Source: Camelimonas lactis | GTDB taxonomy: Bacteria > Pseudomonadota > Alphaproteobacteria > Rhizobiales > Beijerinckiaceae | Reading direction: 5' to 3' | Assembly (NCBI RefSeq): GCF_004342915.1 | Contig: NZ_SLWL01000015.1 | Span: 24,548 to 88,547, forward strand | Length of the DNA stretch: 64,000 nucleotides | In this document: piece by piece, positions 1 through 11,530 of the stretch | Position numbering within the stretch: position 1 is the stretch's first letter | Layout of the letters: the number at the start of each line of letters is the position of its first letter | Notes under the pieces: model-generated | Told to the model about the DNA's origin: nothing | What the model saw: only the letters and a program-made list of their open reading frames with translations | The model's database searches: none | Translations under genes and position numbers: made by a program

Positions 1-1563
1 GCACGGGAACCTGACGCACGGGAACCCGAAGAGCAGCAAACCGGGGAGCCGCAAGCTGCCGCGGCCGCAATCCCGGCGGCCCTTCAGGAAAGCGCCGATG
101 GCGCCGCGCTGCTGCAACTGTTCGATGACGTGGCGCTGGCGCAGGGTTGTGAACTGCCGGGACGGCTGGAGGACTACCCGGCGCTGTTCGCCGGCCTCGC
201 CAATGGCCGCATGGTGCGTAGCGAGGGCGATGGCCGTGGTCGCGGCGCCCACCGCCGCGTACGCATCTTCGGCCTGCTGGAAGCCCGCCTGATCGAGTCC
301 GACCGGGTGGTGCTGGGCGGCCTGGATGAAGCCGTGTGGCCGCCGGCGGCGCGCACCGACGCGTTTCTCAACCGGCCCATGGCGACGGCGCTGGGCATGC
401 AGCCGCCGGAGCGGCGCATTGGCCAGACCGCTCACGATTTCGTTTCGGCCATGGGAACCCGCGACGTGGTCATCACCCGCGCCGCCAAGCGCGGCGGCGC
501 CCCCACGGTGCCGTCGCGCTTTTTGCAGCGCATCAGGGCGTTGACCACCACCCCCGGCGCGCCAGCGGACAACAACGTCGGGGGCAGTAACGCCTGGATG
601 CAGGCGGTGGCGCGCGGCCAGCGCTTTCTTGACCTGGTCGCCCGCCTTGAGGCGCCGCCGCGTGTCGCGCCGCTGCGCCGTCCGGCCCCGGTTCCGCCGG
701 TGGAGCTGGTTCCCCGCTCGCTGTCGGTCACCGAGGTGGAAACCCTGGTGCGCGATCCTTACGCCATCTACGCCCGTCACGTGCTCGGCCTCGATCCGCT
801 CGACGAACTGGCGACGCCGCCCGGCGCCTCCGATCGCGGTTCGATCATCCACGAGGCGGTCGGCAAATTCGCCGAGGCCTGGCCGACGCAGCTGCCGGCG
901 GATCCCCTGGCCGAACTGATGGCCCTGGGCGAGGACGCGTTTCGCGATCTGGAAGCCTATCCTGACGTGCGGGCGCAATGGTGGCCGCGCTTCACCCGCA
1001 TCGCCCAGGGCCATGTGCGCTGGGAGCGCCAGCGCCGTCCGGGGCTGGACCGCGTGCTGGCCGAGGTGAGCGGCCGGCTGGACATCCCGCTCGGCAACGG
1101 CGACAGCTTCACCCTGCGCGGCCGCGCCGACCGCATCGAGATCGGCCGCGACGGCGTCATGACCATCGTCGACTTCAAGACCGGACAGGCGCCCACCGCC
1201 AGGGAAGTGTTCGCCGGCTTCGCGCCGCAGCTCACCCTGGAGGCGCACATGCTACGCCAGGGGGCTTTCCCGGAAGCGCCCGCCGGAGCCTGGCCGGTCA
1301 ATCTGACCTATGTGCAGATGAGCGGCGGCGAGCCGCCCGTGACGGAAAAGCCGGTGAAACCAGGCAAGGACGAAACCCGCAGCGTTGACGACATCATCCG
1401 CGCCCACGCGGAGGGTTTCGTGAAGCTTATCAGCCGCTACCGCGCCGGCGGCGCGGCCTGGCCGGCCCGGCCTTACGCCAAATACGCCAAGCGTTACAAC
1501 GATTACGACCATTTGGCCCGCGTGCGCGAATGGGCCCGGGCCGGCGGAGAGGATGCGGAATGA
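1..1563 (+). CDS. addB: Double-strand break repair protein AddB, C-terminal part (5' end outside window)
   Basis: The reading frame is open from base 1, so the gene starts upstream of the window. AddB is the partner of AddA in the helicase-nuclease that resects double-strand breaks for RecA loading. The visible part has the degenerate helicase-like segment (GGLDEAVWPP, then a conserved SRFLQRI) followed by a PD-(D/E)XK nuclease domain: GSIIHEAVGKF, then RADRIE and VDFKTG, whose Asp and Lys are the expected nuclease residues. The stop codon overlaps the addA start in an ATGA arrangement, so the two genes are translationally coupled. The order addB-addA-trxA is typical of alphaproteobacteria. 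An iron-sulfur cluster cannot be judged from this fragment. Confidence 0.93.
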   Translation, partial: AREPDAREPEEQQTGEPQAAAAAIPAALQESADGAALLQLFDDVALAQGCELPGRLEDYPALFAGLANGRMVRSEGDGRGRGAHRRVRIFGLLEARLIESDRVVLGGLDEAVWPPAARTDAFLNRPMATALGMQPPERRIGQTAHDFVSAMGTRDVVITRAAKRGGAPTVPSRFLQRIRALTTTPGAPADNNVGGSNAWMQAVARGQRFLDLVARLEAPPRVAPLRRPAPVPPVELVPRSLSVTEVETLVRDPYAIYARHVLGLDPLDELATPPGASDRGSIIHEAVGKFAEAWPTQLPADPLAELMALGEDAFRDLEAYPDVRAQWWPRFTRIAQGHVRWERQRRPGLDRVLAEVSGRLDIPLGNGDSFTLRGRADRIEIGRDGVMTIVDFKTGQAPTAREVFAGFAPQLTLEAHMLRQGAFPEAPAGAWPVNLTYVQMSGGEPPVTEKPVKPGKDETRSVDDIIRAHAEGFVKLISRYRAGGAAWPARPYAKYAKRYNDYDHLARVREWARAGGEDAE

Positions 1564-4500
1564 GCGACCTCTCCCCCGCCGACGTCACCCCCGATCCGGT
1601 CAGCCGCGCCACGGAAGCCCAGCGTCTCGCCGCCGATCCGTTTATTTCCGCCTTCGTGTCGGCCAACGCCGGCTCCGGCAAGACCAAGGTGCTGGTCGAC
1701 CGGGTGCTGCGGCTGCTGCTGGAAGGCGCCGCGCCCGGCCGCATTCTCTGCCTCACCTACACCAAGGCGGCGGCGGCCCACATGGCGGTGAAAGTGTTCG
1801 ATCGCCTCGCCGGCTGGGTCGGGCTGGACGACGCCGCGCTGGCCGCTGAACTGACAGGGCTGGAAGGCCGCCGCCCGGCCCGGGCCCGGCTCGACGCCGC
1901 CCGCCGCCTGTTTGCCCGCGCCGTCGAAACCCCCGGCGGACTGAAGATCGAGACCATTCACGCCTTCTGCGAGCGGGTGCTGCATCTGGCCCCGTTCGAG
2001 GCCAATGTGCCAGCCCGGTTCGAGGTGCTGGACGAGGCGGCCAGCGAGGAAATCTTCACCCAGGCGCGCCGCGCCGTGCTCACCCTGGCGGCGCGCGGTG
2101 AAGACGCCGGGCTCGGCAATGCGCTGACCATCGTCAGCCTCGCCGCCGCTGGCGACGCCTTCGACGCCGCCCTGCGCGCCGCCATTCGCCAGGCCCGCCA
2201 GCTGCGTGAGGAGGCGATCAGCCACGCCGACGCCATGGCGGCGCTGGCGGCGACCCTGGGCCTGCGCCCGGGCGAAACCCTGGCCGCCGTCGAGCACGCC
2301 ATGCTCCACGATGGTTACGCCCCCGACGAATGGCCTGATCTGGTCACGGCCCTGTCAGCTGGCTCGAAGAACGACCAGAAGCTGGCCGATACGCTGCGCG
2401 CCGCTTCGGCTTCCGGCGACGGGGCCGAGCGCCTCGGCCTCTATCTCGACGTATTCTTCAAGTCGGACGGCGAACCACGCGCCGACAAGGGTTTTCCGAC
2501 CAAAAGCGTGGATCCCGCCGTCGCCGAAGCCCTGCGCGCCGAGCGCGACCGGCTGGCGGAGCTGGAGGACCGGCGCAGGGCCGCCCGGGTCCTGCAACGC
2601 ACCGACGCCCTGCTGACCCTGGCCGAAGCCATCGCCGCGCGCGTCGAGGCCATCAAGCACGGGCGCGGCGCCCTCGATTTCGACGATCTGATTGGCAAGA
2701 CCCGCTCGCTGCTGCTGCGCTCCGACGCGGCGAGCTGGATCCTGCACAAGCTCGACGCCGGCATTGACCACGTGCTGGTCGATGAGGCGCAGGACACCAA
2801 CCCGGCGCAATGGGACATCCTGCGCGCCCTCACCGGCGAATTCAGCGCCGGCGAGGCCGTGGACGCGGCTGGCCGGCTGCGCCGCACCGTCTTTGCCGTC
2901 GGCGACCCCAAGCAGTCAATCTATGGCTTCCAGGGCGCCGAGCCCCGCGCCTTCGCCGAGAGCGAACGCCACTACCGCAAGGCGCTGGCCGATGTCGGCG
3001 CCCGCTTCGAGAGCGTGCCGCTCAACGTCTCGTTCCGCTCGGCGCCGGCCGTTCTCGCCGCCGTCGACCTGGTGTTCGGCGTGGCCGAGCACTTCGCCGG
3101 CCTCGCCTTTGACGAGGGCGACGGCGCCCGCCCCGGCACGGTGCATGAGACCAGCCGCATCGGCCAGCACGGCCGGGTGGAAATCTGGGAGCCCGTCGTC
3201 GCCGACGAGGACGCGGAGCCGGAGGCCTGGGACGCGCCGGTGGACGCGCCCGATCCCACCTCCCCCGTCGTCGCCCTCGCCGGCCGCATCGCCGCCGAGA
3301 TCGCCAGGTTGACGCGCGAGGGCGACGAAACCGGCCGGCGCACGCCCCCCGGCGAGGCCCTGGTGCTGGTGCGCAAGCGCGGCGCCCTGTTCGACGCCAT
3401 CATCAGCGCCCTCAAGGCGGCGGGCCTGAAGGTCGCCGGCGCCGACCGCCTGACCCTGGGCGACCACATCGCCGTGCTCGACCTGCTGGTGGCCGGGCGC
3501 GCCGCGCTGCTGCCCGAGGACGACCTGACCCTCGCCGCCTTCCTGAAAACCCCGCTCGCCGGCCTCGACGACGACGACCTGATGGCCATCGCCGCCCGGC
3601 GCGGCCCGCTTTCCCTGCACGCGGCTCTGGCTGAAAACGCCGGGAGCAATGACGCCGCCCGGCGTGGGCTGGAGCTGCTGCGCGCCCTGCGGACCCTGGC
3701 CGGCGAACGCGGCGCCTTCGGCTTTTACGCCACCCTGCTTGGCCCCATGGGCGGCCGCACGGCGCTGGTCGCCCGGCTGGGCGCCGAGGCCGGCGACGCC
3801 ATCGATGAATTTCTGGCGCTGGCGCTGGGGCACGAGCGCCAGGCGACGCCCTCACTCGCCGGCTTCATCGCCCGCTTCGGCGACGCCGCCCACGACGTGA
3901 AGCGCGACATGGACGAATCGCGCGGCGAAATCCGCGTCATGACCGTGCACGGCGCCAAGGGGCTGGAGGCGGACGTGGTGGTGCTGGCCGACGCCTGCCG
4001 CTTCAACGCGCGCGCGCCCGCCGTATTGCCGCTGGAGGTGCGCATCAACGGCCGCTTCACGCCGCTGCCGGTGTGGCTGCCAGCCGCCGCCGCCCGCCCC
4101 GCCGCCCTGCGCGAAGCCGCCGGAGCGGAAGCCGCGCGCGAGCGCGAGGAGCACAACCGCCTGCTATATGTGGCGCTGACCCGGGCGAGGCGACGGCTGA
4201 TCGTCGCCCCCTATTTCGCCCGCAACCAGAAGAACCTGCCGCCGGAAAGCTGGTATGGCATGGTCGATGCGGCGTTCGCCACGGCCGACATGGTGCAGAA
4301 CATCGCCGATCCGGCCAGCGGCGCCGTCACCCGCGTGCTGGCCAGCGGCCGCGCCGTGGTCACGCCCCGGGAAGCGCCGGCGGCGCGCCAGCTCGCGCCA
4401 GCGCCGGACTGGCTGTTCACCCCCGCCGCCCGCGAGGAAGCGCCGCCTGCGCCCATCAGTCCCTCGCGCGCGGCGCCCCTGCAACCGGCTGGCGCCGCCC

Positions 4501-5069
4501 CGCGCCAGACCAGCGAAACCGTCGCGGCGCGGGAGGCGGCGCGCTTTGCCGGCGCGCTGCTGCACACGCTGCTGGAACACCTGCCCGCCGCCCCGGCCGC
4601 CGACCGGGCCGCCCTCGCCCGGCGCTATGTTGCGCGCCGCACGGCCACCCTCACCCCGGGCGATCCGGCGTTTCTGCAGCCGGAGCGCCAGGCATGGATC
4701 GTCGACAGCGCCCTCGGCCTCGTCGCCGCGCCGCAGCTGGCGCCATTGTTCGGCGCCCACGCCATCGCCGAGGCGCCCATCGCCGGCAACGTCAACCTGC
4801 CCGGCCGCGGCCCCACGCCAGTCTCCGGCCAGATCGACCGGCTGGCGGTGACCGCCGACACCGTGTGGCTGGCTGATTTCAAACTGGCCGGCCTTGCCAG
4901 CGACGCGCCGCCGCCCCAGGCCTATGTGACGCAGCTGGCGCTTTACGCCGCCCTGCTGCGCCAGGCCTGGCCCGATCGCGCCGTGCGGCCCCTGCTGGTC
5001 TATGCGGACGGCCCGCGCATTCTGGAGCTGGAGGAGGCCGCCTGCCGCGCGGCGCTCGCCCGTCTCTGA
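1560..5069 (+). CDS. addA: Double-strand break repair helicase AddA (UvrD/Rep superfamily with C-terminal nuclease)
   Basis: Large subunit of the AddAB helicase-nuclease, about 1169 residues. Superfamily 1 helicase motifs run in order: Walker A NAGSGKTKVLVDR near residue 40, LTYTKAAAAHM, motif II VDEAQDTNPAQWD, motif III VGDPKQSIYGFQG, motif V HGAKGLEADVVVLADA and motif VI LLYVALTRARRR. A RecB-like nuclease domain closes the protein (GALLHTLLEHLP, later ADFKLA). I chose the ATG at 1560 because it overlaps the addB stop as ATGA; an upstream in-frame Met at 1530 lies inside addB and has no independent support. Together with addB this makes a complete operon. Confidence 0.95.
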   Translation: MSDLSPADVTPDPVSRATEAQRLAADPFISAFVSANAGSGKTKVLVDRVLRLLLEGAAPGRILCLTYTKAAAAHMAVKVFDRLAGWVGLDDAALAAELTGLEGRRPARARLDAARRLFARAVETPGGLKIETIHAFCERVLHLAPFEANVPARFEVLDEAASEEIFTQARRAVLTLAARGEDAGLGNALTIVSLAAAGDAFDAALRAAIRQARQLREEAISHADAMAALAATLGLRPGETLAAVEHAMLHDGYAPDEWPDLVTALSAGSKNDQKLADTLRAASASGDGAERLGLYLDVFFKSDGEPRADKGFPTKSVDPAVAEALRAERDRLAELEDRRRAARVLQRTDALLTLAEAIAARVEAIKHGRGALDFDDLIGKTRSLLLRSDAASWILHKLDAGIDHVLVDEAQDTNPAQWDILRALTGEFSAGEAVDAAGRLRRTVFAVGDPKQSIYGFQGAEPRAFAESERHYRKALADVGARFESVPLNVSFRSAPAVLAAVDLVFGVAEHFAGLAFDEGDGARPGTVHETSRIGQHGRVEIWEPVVADEDAEPEAWDAPVDAPDPTSPVVALAGRIAAEIARLTREGDETGRRTPPGEALVLVRKRGALFDAIISALKAAGLKVAGADRLTLGDHIAVLDLLVAGRAALLPEDDLTLAAFLKTPLAGLDDDDLMAIAARRGPLSLHAALAENAGSNDAARRGLELLRALRTLAGERGAFGFYATLLGPMGGRTALVARLGAEAGDAIDEFLALALGHERQATPSLAGFIARFGDAAHDVKRDMDESRGEIRVMTVHGAKGLEADVVVLADACRFNARAPAVLPLEVRINGRFTPLPVWLPAAAARPAALREAAGAEAAREREEHNRLLYVALTRARRRLIVAPYFARNQKNLPPESWYGMVDAAFATADMVQNIADPASGAVTRVLASGRAVVTPREAPAARQLAPAPDWLFTPAAREEAPPAPISPSRAAPLQPAGAAPRQTSETVAAREAARFAGALLHTLLEHLPAAPAADRAALARRYVARRTATLTPGDPAFLQPERQAWIVDSALGLVAAPQLAPLFGAHAIAEAPIAGNVNLPGRGPTPVSGQIDRLAVTADTVWLADFKLAGLASDAPPPQAYVTQLALYAALLRQAWPDRAVRPLLVYADGPRILELEEAACRAALARL

Positions 5070-5214
5070 AGCTTCTGGCGGCTGGCGGCGCGCCGCATGA
5101 CGTGCGGACATGTCGGATTTGCGCGGCCGCTGACCTTGACCCTCTCCCGGGGGCTACCTAGCTTCCAGCAGACAGACAGCACGAGTCGCGAGCCCGCTCG
5201 CGGAAAGGCATGAC

Positions 5215-5538
5215 ATGGCGACCGCAAAAGTCACTGACGCGACCTTCGAGGCCGACGTTCTCAAGTCCAGCGTTCCGGTTGTCGTCGATTTCTGGGCGGA
5301 ATGGTGCGGCCCCTGCCGCATGATCGGTCCGGCGCTCGAGGAAATCTCCGGCGAGCTCGGCGACAAGGTCCGCATCGTCAAGCTGAATATCGACGAGAAC
5401 CCAGCCGTCGCCGCCCAGCTCGGCATCCGCTCGATCCCGACGCTGATGGTGTTCAAGGACGGCAAGCTGGCGTCGCAAAAGGTCGGCGCCGCGCCCAAGG
5501 GCGACCTGTCGCGCTGGATCCAGACCTCGGTCGCCTGA
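5215..5538 (+). CDS. trxA: Thioredoxin
   Basis: A 107-residue thioredoxin, the usual full length. The redox site WCGPC sits near residue 30 in [17 protein letters not shown], and the conserved cis-proline motif [12 protein letters not shown] follows. It is a cytosolic disulfide reductase for ribonucleotide reductase and many other clients. A purine-rich GGAAAGG lies about eight bases before the ATG. It follows addA in the same direction with a 145-base gap, so it may have its own promoter. The convergent neighbour is folC. Confidence 0.97.
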   Translation: MATAKVTDATFEADVLKSSVPVVVDFWAEWCGPCRMIGPALEEISGELGDKVRIVKLNIDENPAVAAQLGIRSIPTLMVFKDGKLASQKVGAAPKGDLSRWIQTSVA

Positions 5539-5611
5539 TCCCCGCCTCACGGCCAGATGGCGAAGCTGACTTCGGCTTCGCCGGCGGGAGCAACAGTTGC
5601 ATCCCTCACCC

Positions 5612-5676
5612 ATGCCCGCGCCTGTCGCGGGCATTCGTGTCTGGCGGCCGCCGCTGCCATGGCGGCGGCGTTTTCG
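5612..5676 (+). terminator. Two GC-rich hairpins after trxA, possible terminator
   Basis: In the 296-base gap between trxA and the convergent folC there is a perfect 9-bp hairpin (ATGCCCGCG, loop CCTGT, CGCGGGCAT; 5612-5634). About ten bases further on is a second stem based on GCCGCC/GGCGGC, followed by GTTTTCG. The second looks like a weak intrinsic terminator for trxA. No gene was seen in the rest of the gap. Confidence 0.4.
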
Positions 5677-5834
5677 CGCACGCCGGACCAGACCGGCCGT
5701 AACGACAGTGACTATTTCCGGGGAACGATCGCAACGGGCGCGGTCTTCGGCCGGAACGGCGGACAGGCCCCAATGGGTAGGCCCATGGCCGGCAGCCGGC
5801 TTTGACTGTCCCCGCCGGCACGGCGGGCTCCGCC

Positions 5835-7178
5835 TCAGACCGGCGGCGTGCCGTTGGCCGCCAGCACCTCGCCGGCCAGATACAGCGACCCGGCGATCAG
5901 GATGCGCGGCGGACGAGCCCAGACGCGGCGGCTGGTGGCGATCAGCGCAGTTTCGACGCTGGTCGCCGTTTCAGCCCGCATGCCCGCCGCCAGCGCGATC
6001 TGCGCCACTTCGGCGGCGGGACGCGCCGCCATCTGGCCGGGGATCGGCACGGCGATGACATCATGGGCCAGCCCGGCGAAGGGCGCCAGGAAACCCTCGC
6101 TGTCCTTGGCGCCGAGCATGCCGACGATCATCACCAGCGGCGCCGGGCTGCGTTCCTCCAGATCGGCCAGAGCAGCGGCGATGGCGCGGCCGCCTTCGGG
6201 ATTGTGGCCGCCGTCGAGCCAGATTTCAGCCCCAGCCGGGGCCAGCGACAACAGCCGCCCCTCCCGCAGCCGCTGCATGCGCGCCGGCCATTCGGCCCCG
6301 AGCAAACCGCGCTCAATGGCGGTGTCCGACAGATTGCTCATGCCGGCGGCGCGGAGCGCGGCGATGGCCGCGCCAGCGTTAACGTGCTGGTGGCGACCGC
6401 CGAGGCGCGGCAACGGCAGATCGAGCAGACCGTTGATGTCCTCGTAGATCAGCCGGCCGTTTTCCTCGCGCGCCTGAAAATCCTGGCCGCCAACGAACGG
6501 GATCGCGCCAACGCGCAGCGCCGCCTCCTCCAGTTCACGGCTGACGTCGCGCGGCTGGGCGGCGATGACCGCCGGGCAATCAGCCTTGAACACGCCGGCC
6601 TTCTCACGGGCGATGGCCAGCACATCCGTGCCCAGGAACTCCGCGTGATCCTGCGACACCGGCGTGACGATCGCCGCCACCGGCGCGTCAATGACATTGG
6701 TGGCGTCGTAGCGACCGCCGAGCCCGACCTCGAGCAGCAGCACGTCAGCCGGATGCTCGCTGAACAGCTTCAGCGCCGCGGCGGTGGTGATCTCGAATAC
6801 AGTGATCGGCTGGCCGGCGTTGACCTGTTCGCAGGTCCGCAGCGCCTCCACCAGCACGTCCTCGTCGACGAAGACGCCGGGGCCGCCGCGCCGGCCGAGG
6901 CGGATGCGCTCGTGAAAACGCACCAGATGCGGCGAGGTGTAGACGTGAACAGCGAGGCCCGCCGCTTCGAGGATCGCCCGCATGAAGGCGATGGTCGAGC
7001 CCTTGCCGTTGGTGCCGGCCACATGAATCACCGGCGGCAGACGCTTTTCCGGCGAACCGAGCGCGGTCAGCAGATGGCGGATCCGGTCCAGCGACAGGTC
7101 GATGGCCTTCGGGTGCAGGCCAAGAAATCGCGCGATCAGGACGTCGGAAGTGTCGCCGCCCATCTGACCCTGGCTCAT
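5835..7178 (-). CDS. folC: Bifunctional folylpolyglutamate synthase / dihydrofolate synthase
   Basis: Mur-ligase family enzyme of 447 residues that adds L-glutamate to dihydropteroate and to folates. The ATP-binding P-loop HVAGTNGKGSTIAFM lies near residue 50, with the substrate loop TSPHLVRFHERIRLG after it and the C-terminal Mur-ligase signature ILIAGSLYLAGEVL at the end. It is the last gene of the minus-strand series trpF-trpB-trpA-accD-folC, 188 bases after accD. The accD-folC pairing is widespread in proteobacteria. The start at MSQGQM fits family length. Confidence 0.95.
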   Translation of the reverse strand: MSQGQMGGDTSDVLIARFLGLHPKAIDLSLDRIRHLLTALGSPEKRLPPVIHVAGTNGKGSTIAFMRAILEAAGLAVHVYTSPHLVRFHERIRLGRRGGPGVFVDEDVLVEALRTCEQVNAGQPITVFEITTAAALKLFSEHPADVLLLEVGLGGRYDATNVIDAPVAAIVTPVSQDHAEFLGTDVLAIAREKAGVFKADCPAVIAAQPRDVSRELEEAALRVGAIPFVGGQDFQAREENGRLIYEDINGLLDLPLPRLGGRHQHVNAGAAIAALRAAGMSNLSDTAIERGLLGAEWPARMQRLREGRLLSLAPAGAEIWLDGGHNPEGGRAIAAALADLEERSPAPLVMIVGMLGAKDSEGFLAPFAGLAHDVIAVPIPGQMAARPAAEVAQIALAAGMRAETATSVETALIATSRRVWARPPRILIAGSLYLAGEVLAANGTPPV

Positions 7179-7366
7179 GTGCGACGTCCACCCAAAGCAG
7201 TTCCGGCAAAGGCGACGCCGCTTTACCGGGGAGTTGCATCGAGGGCGTATCCGGCAGGCGGTCGCCCCGTTACGTCAGGAAAGACATGGCGCGGGCGGAG
7301 CGCCGCCCCTCCCGGGCCAACCTCAACCGGTGGTCACCGGGCAAAGGCCCGGCCGCCCTGCGCGGA

Positions 7367-8275
<909 letters not shown>

Positions 8276-8309
8276 GAACCCTTGACCTTCTGCGTCGCGC
8301 CCGCCGGCT

Positions 8310-8372
8310 GGAGCATTCCCGGGAAAATGGAAGCCACTTTCCGGGGAGAAAATGCGTCAAATCGAAGAGACA
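8310..8372. repeat. Dispersed palindromic intergenic repeat (copy 1)
   Basis: The 377-base gap between trpA and accD has no gene but holds an element starting GAGCATT. It has a dyad around CCGGGAAAATGG-AAG-CCACTTTCCGG and continues GAGAAAATGCGTCAAATCGAA. A related element with the same ends (GAGCATT, then GAGAAAATGGGTCAA) is at 53569. Such GAGCAT...GAGAAAATG palindromes are common between genes in Rhizobiales; that family link is from memory. Confidence 0.55.
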
Positions 8373-8652
8373 GGGCCGTTTCCGTGAGCCGTGCATCACC
8401 GGAAAAACCCTGGCCGGAGGCGCCGGATGCCAGAGCCGCCGTGGGCGGCGGACCTGGACCATGCTCCCGGGCGGTTTCCCCCGAAGCGAAGACCGCTTCG
8501 CATCAGGAACACCCGTCATATCAACAAGCCAGAGCCATCCCCGGTTCAATCCGGCTTCTGCTCTGGATGAGCGCCCTCAATAAAGGGTGCAATCGCGCAA
8601 TTTCAAGGCGGCCGCCCGGTAGCGACCGCCATTCATCCGCCGTGGCGCGCCC

Positions 8653-9543
8653 TTATGCACGCCCGGCGCGCACGCCCCGGGCCAGTTCGCCCGCCAGCGA
8701 AACCACCGCGTCGTGGGTTGCCGCGGTTGCCTTGCCCGCGCCATCCAGCGTGTCGCGGATGCGGTCGACCAGCGCCGAGCCCACCACCACGCCGTCAGCG
8801 CCCGTGGCCGCCACCGCCGCCGCGTGCCCGGCGTTCTTGACGCCGAAGCCCACCACCACGGGCAGGCTGGTGTGCCGCTTGATGCGGGCGATGGCCGCGC
8901 CAACCTGGCCGAAATCCGGCGTCGCGGAGCCGGTGATGCCGGTGATCGACACGTAGTACACAAAGCCCGCCGTATTGGCGAGAACCACGGGCAGGCGCGC
9001 GTCGTCCGTCGTTGGCGTCGCCAGGCGAATGAAGGCGAGCCCGGCCTGCAGCGCCGGCAGGCACAACTCGTCGTCCTCCTCCGGCGGCAGATCGACCACG
9101 ATCAGCCCATCCACCCCCGCCGCTTTGGCGTCAGCGAGAAAACGCTCCACCCCATAGACGTAGATGGGATTGTAGTAGCCCATCAGGATGATCGGGGTGG
9201 CCTGGTCGCGCTCGCGAAAACGGCGCACCAGCTCCAGGGTGCGGACCTGCGTCTGCCCCGCGTGGAGGGCGCGCAGGCCGGCGGCCTGGATCGACGGGCC
9301 GTCCGCCATGGGATCGGTGAACGGCATGCCGATCTCGATCACGTCGGCGCCCGCCGCCGGCAGGGCCGCAATGATCCCCAGCGAGGTTTCGAAATCCGGA
9401 TCGCCCGCCGTCAGGAAGGTCACCAGGGCCGCGCGGCCTTCCGCCTTGCAGGCGGCGAACCGCGCGTCGATGCGCGTCACGCCCGTCGCGACGCCAGAGG
9501 CCGGTTGCGCCGCGGCCGCCGTTTTTGCTTCCACCGCGCTCAT
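8653..9543 (-). CDS. trpA: Tryptophan synthase alpha chain
   Basis: TIM-barrel lyase of 296 residues that splits indole-3-glycerol phosphate to indole and passes it through the tunnel to TrpB. Conserved segments include [12 protein letters not shown], the catalytic-Glu motif [17 protein letters not shown] and the phosphate-binding [13 protein letters not shown]. The first 20 or so residues are an unconserved extension. Its start overlaps the trpB stop by four bases. Confidence 0.96.
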   Translation of the reverse strand: MSAVEAKTAAAAQPASGVATGVTRIDARFAACKAEGRAALVTFLTAGDPDFETSLGIIAALPAAGADVIEIGMPFTDPMADGPSIQAAGLRALHAGQTQVRTLELVRRFRERDQATPIILMGYYNPIYVYGVERFLADAKAAGVDGLIVVDLPPEEDDELCLPALQAGLAFIRLATPTTDDARLPVVLANTAGFVYYVSITGITGSATPDFGQVGAAIARIKRHTSLPVVVGFGVKNAGHAAAVAATGADGVVVGSALVDRIRDTLDGAGKATAATHDAVVSLAGELARGVRAGRA

Positions 9544-10844
9544 GCCTGTGCTCCGCCCCTGTTACCGTCCAGATTTGGACCAAGTATGTCGGCCACCTGG
9601 GGCACGTCCTTGTCGCCGCGCCCGGAAAGGCTGACGACCATGAGGTGATCCTGTGGCTTCTGCGGCGCCAGCTCGATGACGCGGGCAAGGGCGTGCGCCG
9701 GCTCCAGCGCCGGAATGATGCCTTCCAGCCGGGTCAGCAACTGGAACGCCGCCAGCGCCTCATCGTCGGTGGCGCTGAGGTAGTTCACCCGGCCCATGTC
9801 ATGCAGCCAGGCGTGTTCCGGGCCGATGCCTGGATAGTCAAGCCCGGCCGAGATGGAGTGGGCCTCGGTGATCTGGCCGTCGGCGTCCATCAGCAGATAG
9901 GTGCGGTTGCCGTGCAGCACGCCCGGGCGGCCGCCGGCGATCGACGCCGCATGCTGGCCGGACGAAATGCCGTGGCCCGCCGCCTCGACGCCATAGATGG
10001 TGACCTCGGGGTCATCGAGGAACGGATGGAACAGGCCCATGGCGTTGGAGCCGCCGCCGATGCAGGCGATCAGGCTGTCGGGCAGCCGCCCTTCCGCCGC
10101 CAGCATCTGCTCGCGGGTTTCACTGCCGATGATCGACTGGAAATCACGCACCATGGCCGGATAGGGGTGCATGCCCGCCACCGTGCCAATGCAGTAGAAG
10201 GTGCTGTCGACATTGGTGACCCAGTCGCGCATCGCCTCATTCATGGCGTCCTTGAGCGTGCGCGAGCCGGATTCCACCGGAACCACCGTGGCGCCCAGCA
10301 TGCGCATGCGGAAGACGTTCGGCATCTGCCGCTCCACGTCAACCGCGCCCATGTACACGATGCATTCGAGGCCGAAACGGGCGCACAGGGTGGCGGTGGC
10401 CACGCCATGCTGGCCGGCGCCGGTTTCGGCGATGATGCGCTGCTTGCCCATGCGGCGGGCCAGCAGGATCTGGCCCAGCACGTTGTTCACCTTGTGCGAA
10501 CCGGTGTGGTTCAGCTCTTCGCGCTTCAGGTAGATTTTGGCGCCGCCGTCGCCGCCGGCCTTCCGGGCTTCCCCGCGCAGGTGCTCCGTCAGGCGTTCGG
10601 CGTAATAGAGCGGGCTCGGGCGGCCGACATAGGTCGCCAGGTGTCGCTGCAACTCCGCGTGAAATTCCGGATCAGCCTTGGCCTCAGCCCACGCCGTTTC
10701 CAGTTCGTGCACCAGCGGCATCAGCGTCTCGGCGACGAACTGGCCGCCATAAAGGCCGAAACGGCCGCGCGCGTCAGGGCCGCTACGATAGGAATTGGGC
10801 CGTTGCCCCGCCTGCGGCGAAGCGGAGTGGGAAGAAGCGCTCAC
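9540..10844 (-). CDS. trpB: Tryptophan synthase beta chain
   Basis: PLP enzyme that condenses indole with serine. The PLP lysine is in HTGSHKVNN, with [13 protein letters not shown] and the phosphate-binding glycine loop [12 protein letters not shown] also visible. I chose the GTG at 10844, which overlaps the trpF stop as GTGA and has AAGGA nine bases upstream. It gives 434 residues starting [10 protein letters not shown]. An ATG at 10877 would add 11 residues and overlap trpF by 37 bases. The 4-base overlaps on both sides suggest coupled translation of trpF-trpB-trpA. Confidence 0.95.
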   Translation of the reverse strand: MSASSHSASPQAGQRPNSYRSGPDARGRFGLYGGQFVAETLMPLVHELETAWAEAKADPEFHAELQRHLATYVGRPSPLYYAERLTEHLRGEARKAGGDGGAKIYLKREELNHTGSHKVNNVLGQILLARRMGKQRIIAETGAGQHGVATATLCARFGLECIVYMGAVDVERQMPNVFRMRMLGATVVPVESGSRTLKDAMNEAMRDWVTNVDSTFYCIGTVAGMHPYPAMVRDFQSIIGSETREQMLAAEGRLPDSLIACIGGGSNAMGLFHPFLDDPEVTIYGVEAAGHGISSGQHAASIAGGRPGVLHGNRTYLLMDADGQITEAHSISAGLDYPGIGPEHAWLHDMGRVNYLSATDDEALAAFQLLTRLEGIIPALEPAHALARVIELAPQKPQDHLMVVSLSGRGDKDVPQVADILGPNLDGNRGGAQA

Positions 10845-11530
10845 GCAACCGGTTCCTTCATGCTCGGGCGCTGGCAAGCCGCGCCGACTGCCGCGCGAAT
10901 GAACGCGCCGACCAGCGCCGTGTCCTTGACGCCTGGGGCATTCTCTACTCCCGACGAGACGTCAACGCCAGCCAGCGAGGCCTGCCCGGCAAGGCCGGCG
11001 ATGGCGTCGGCCACATTATCTGGATGCAGACCGCCCGACAGCAGGAACGGCGGCAGCCGCCCATCGCCCGCCAGCGCCCAGTCGAAAGCAACGCCATTGC
11101 CGCCAGGGCGGGTGGCGTCGCGTGGCGGCCGGGCGTCGAGCAGCAGCAGATCGGCGGCGTCGTAGGTCAGGGCCCGCGTCACGTCCTCCGGCCCGGCAAC
11201 GCCAATCGCCTTGATGAGGCCGACGTCGTGGGCAGCCTGGATCGCCGCCACCCGCTCCGGCGTCTCGGCGCCGTGCAGTTGCAGCCAGTCCGGCTTCACC
11301 TCTTCCACGATGCGCGCCACCGTGGCGTCATCCGGATCGACAGCCAGCACCACGCTCTGCGCCTGACCCCGGGCCCGCGCCCTGGCGACCAGCCGGGCCG
11401 CGTCCGCCAGCTCCAGATGTCGTGGACTGCGGGCGAAGTGCACGAAACCCACCATGCCCGCCCCAGCCGCCAGGGCGGCGTCCAGCGTCGCCACGTCGCG
11501 CAGGCCGCAGATTTTCACCAGAAACGTCAT
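10841..11530 (-). CDS. trpF: Phosphoribosylanthranilate isomerase
   Basis: TIM-barrel enzyme of 229 residues that isomerises N-(5-phosphoribosyl)anthranilate in tryptophan synthesis. It begins [10 protein letters not shown] with the catalytic Cys in the KICG motif. The catalytic-Asp motif AVDPDD and the phosphate-binding [12 protein letters not shown] follow, then GVDVSSGVE. The ATG at 11530 is preceded by GGGAGC at about -8. The frame continues upstream to 11809 without conserved sequence and I left that part out. First gene of the trpFBA-accD-folC run. Confidence 0.95.
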   Translation of the reverse strand: MTFLVKICGLRDVATLDAALAAGAGMVGFVHFARSPRHLELADAARLVARARARGQAQSVVLAVDPDDATVARIVEEVKPDWLQLHGAETPERVAAIQAAHDVGLIKAIGVAGPEDVTRALTYDAADLLLLDARPPRDATRPGGNGVAFDWALAGDGRLPPFLLSGGLHPDNVADAIAGLAGQASLAGVDVSSGVENAPGVKDTALVGAFIRAAVGAACQRPSMKEPVA

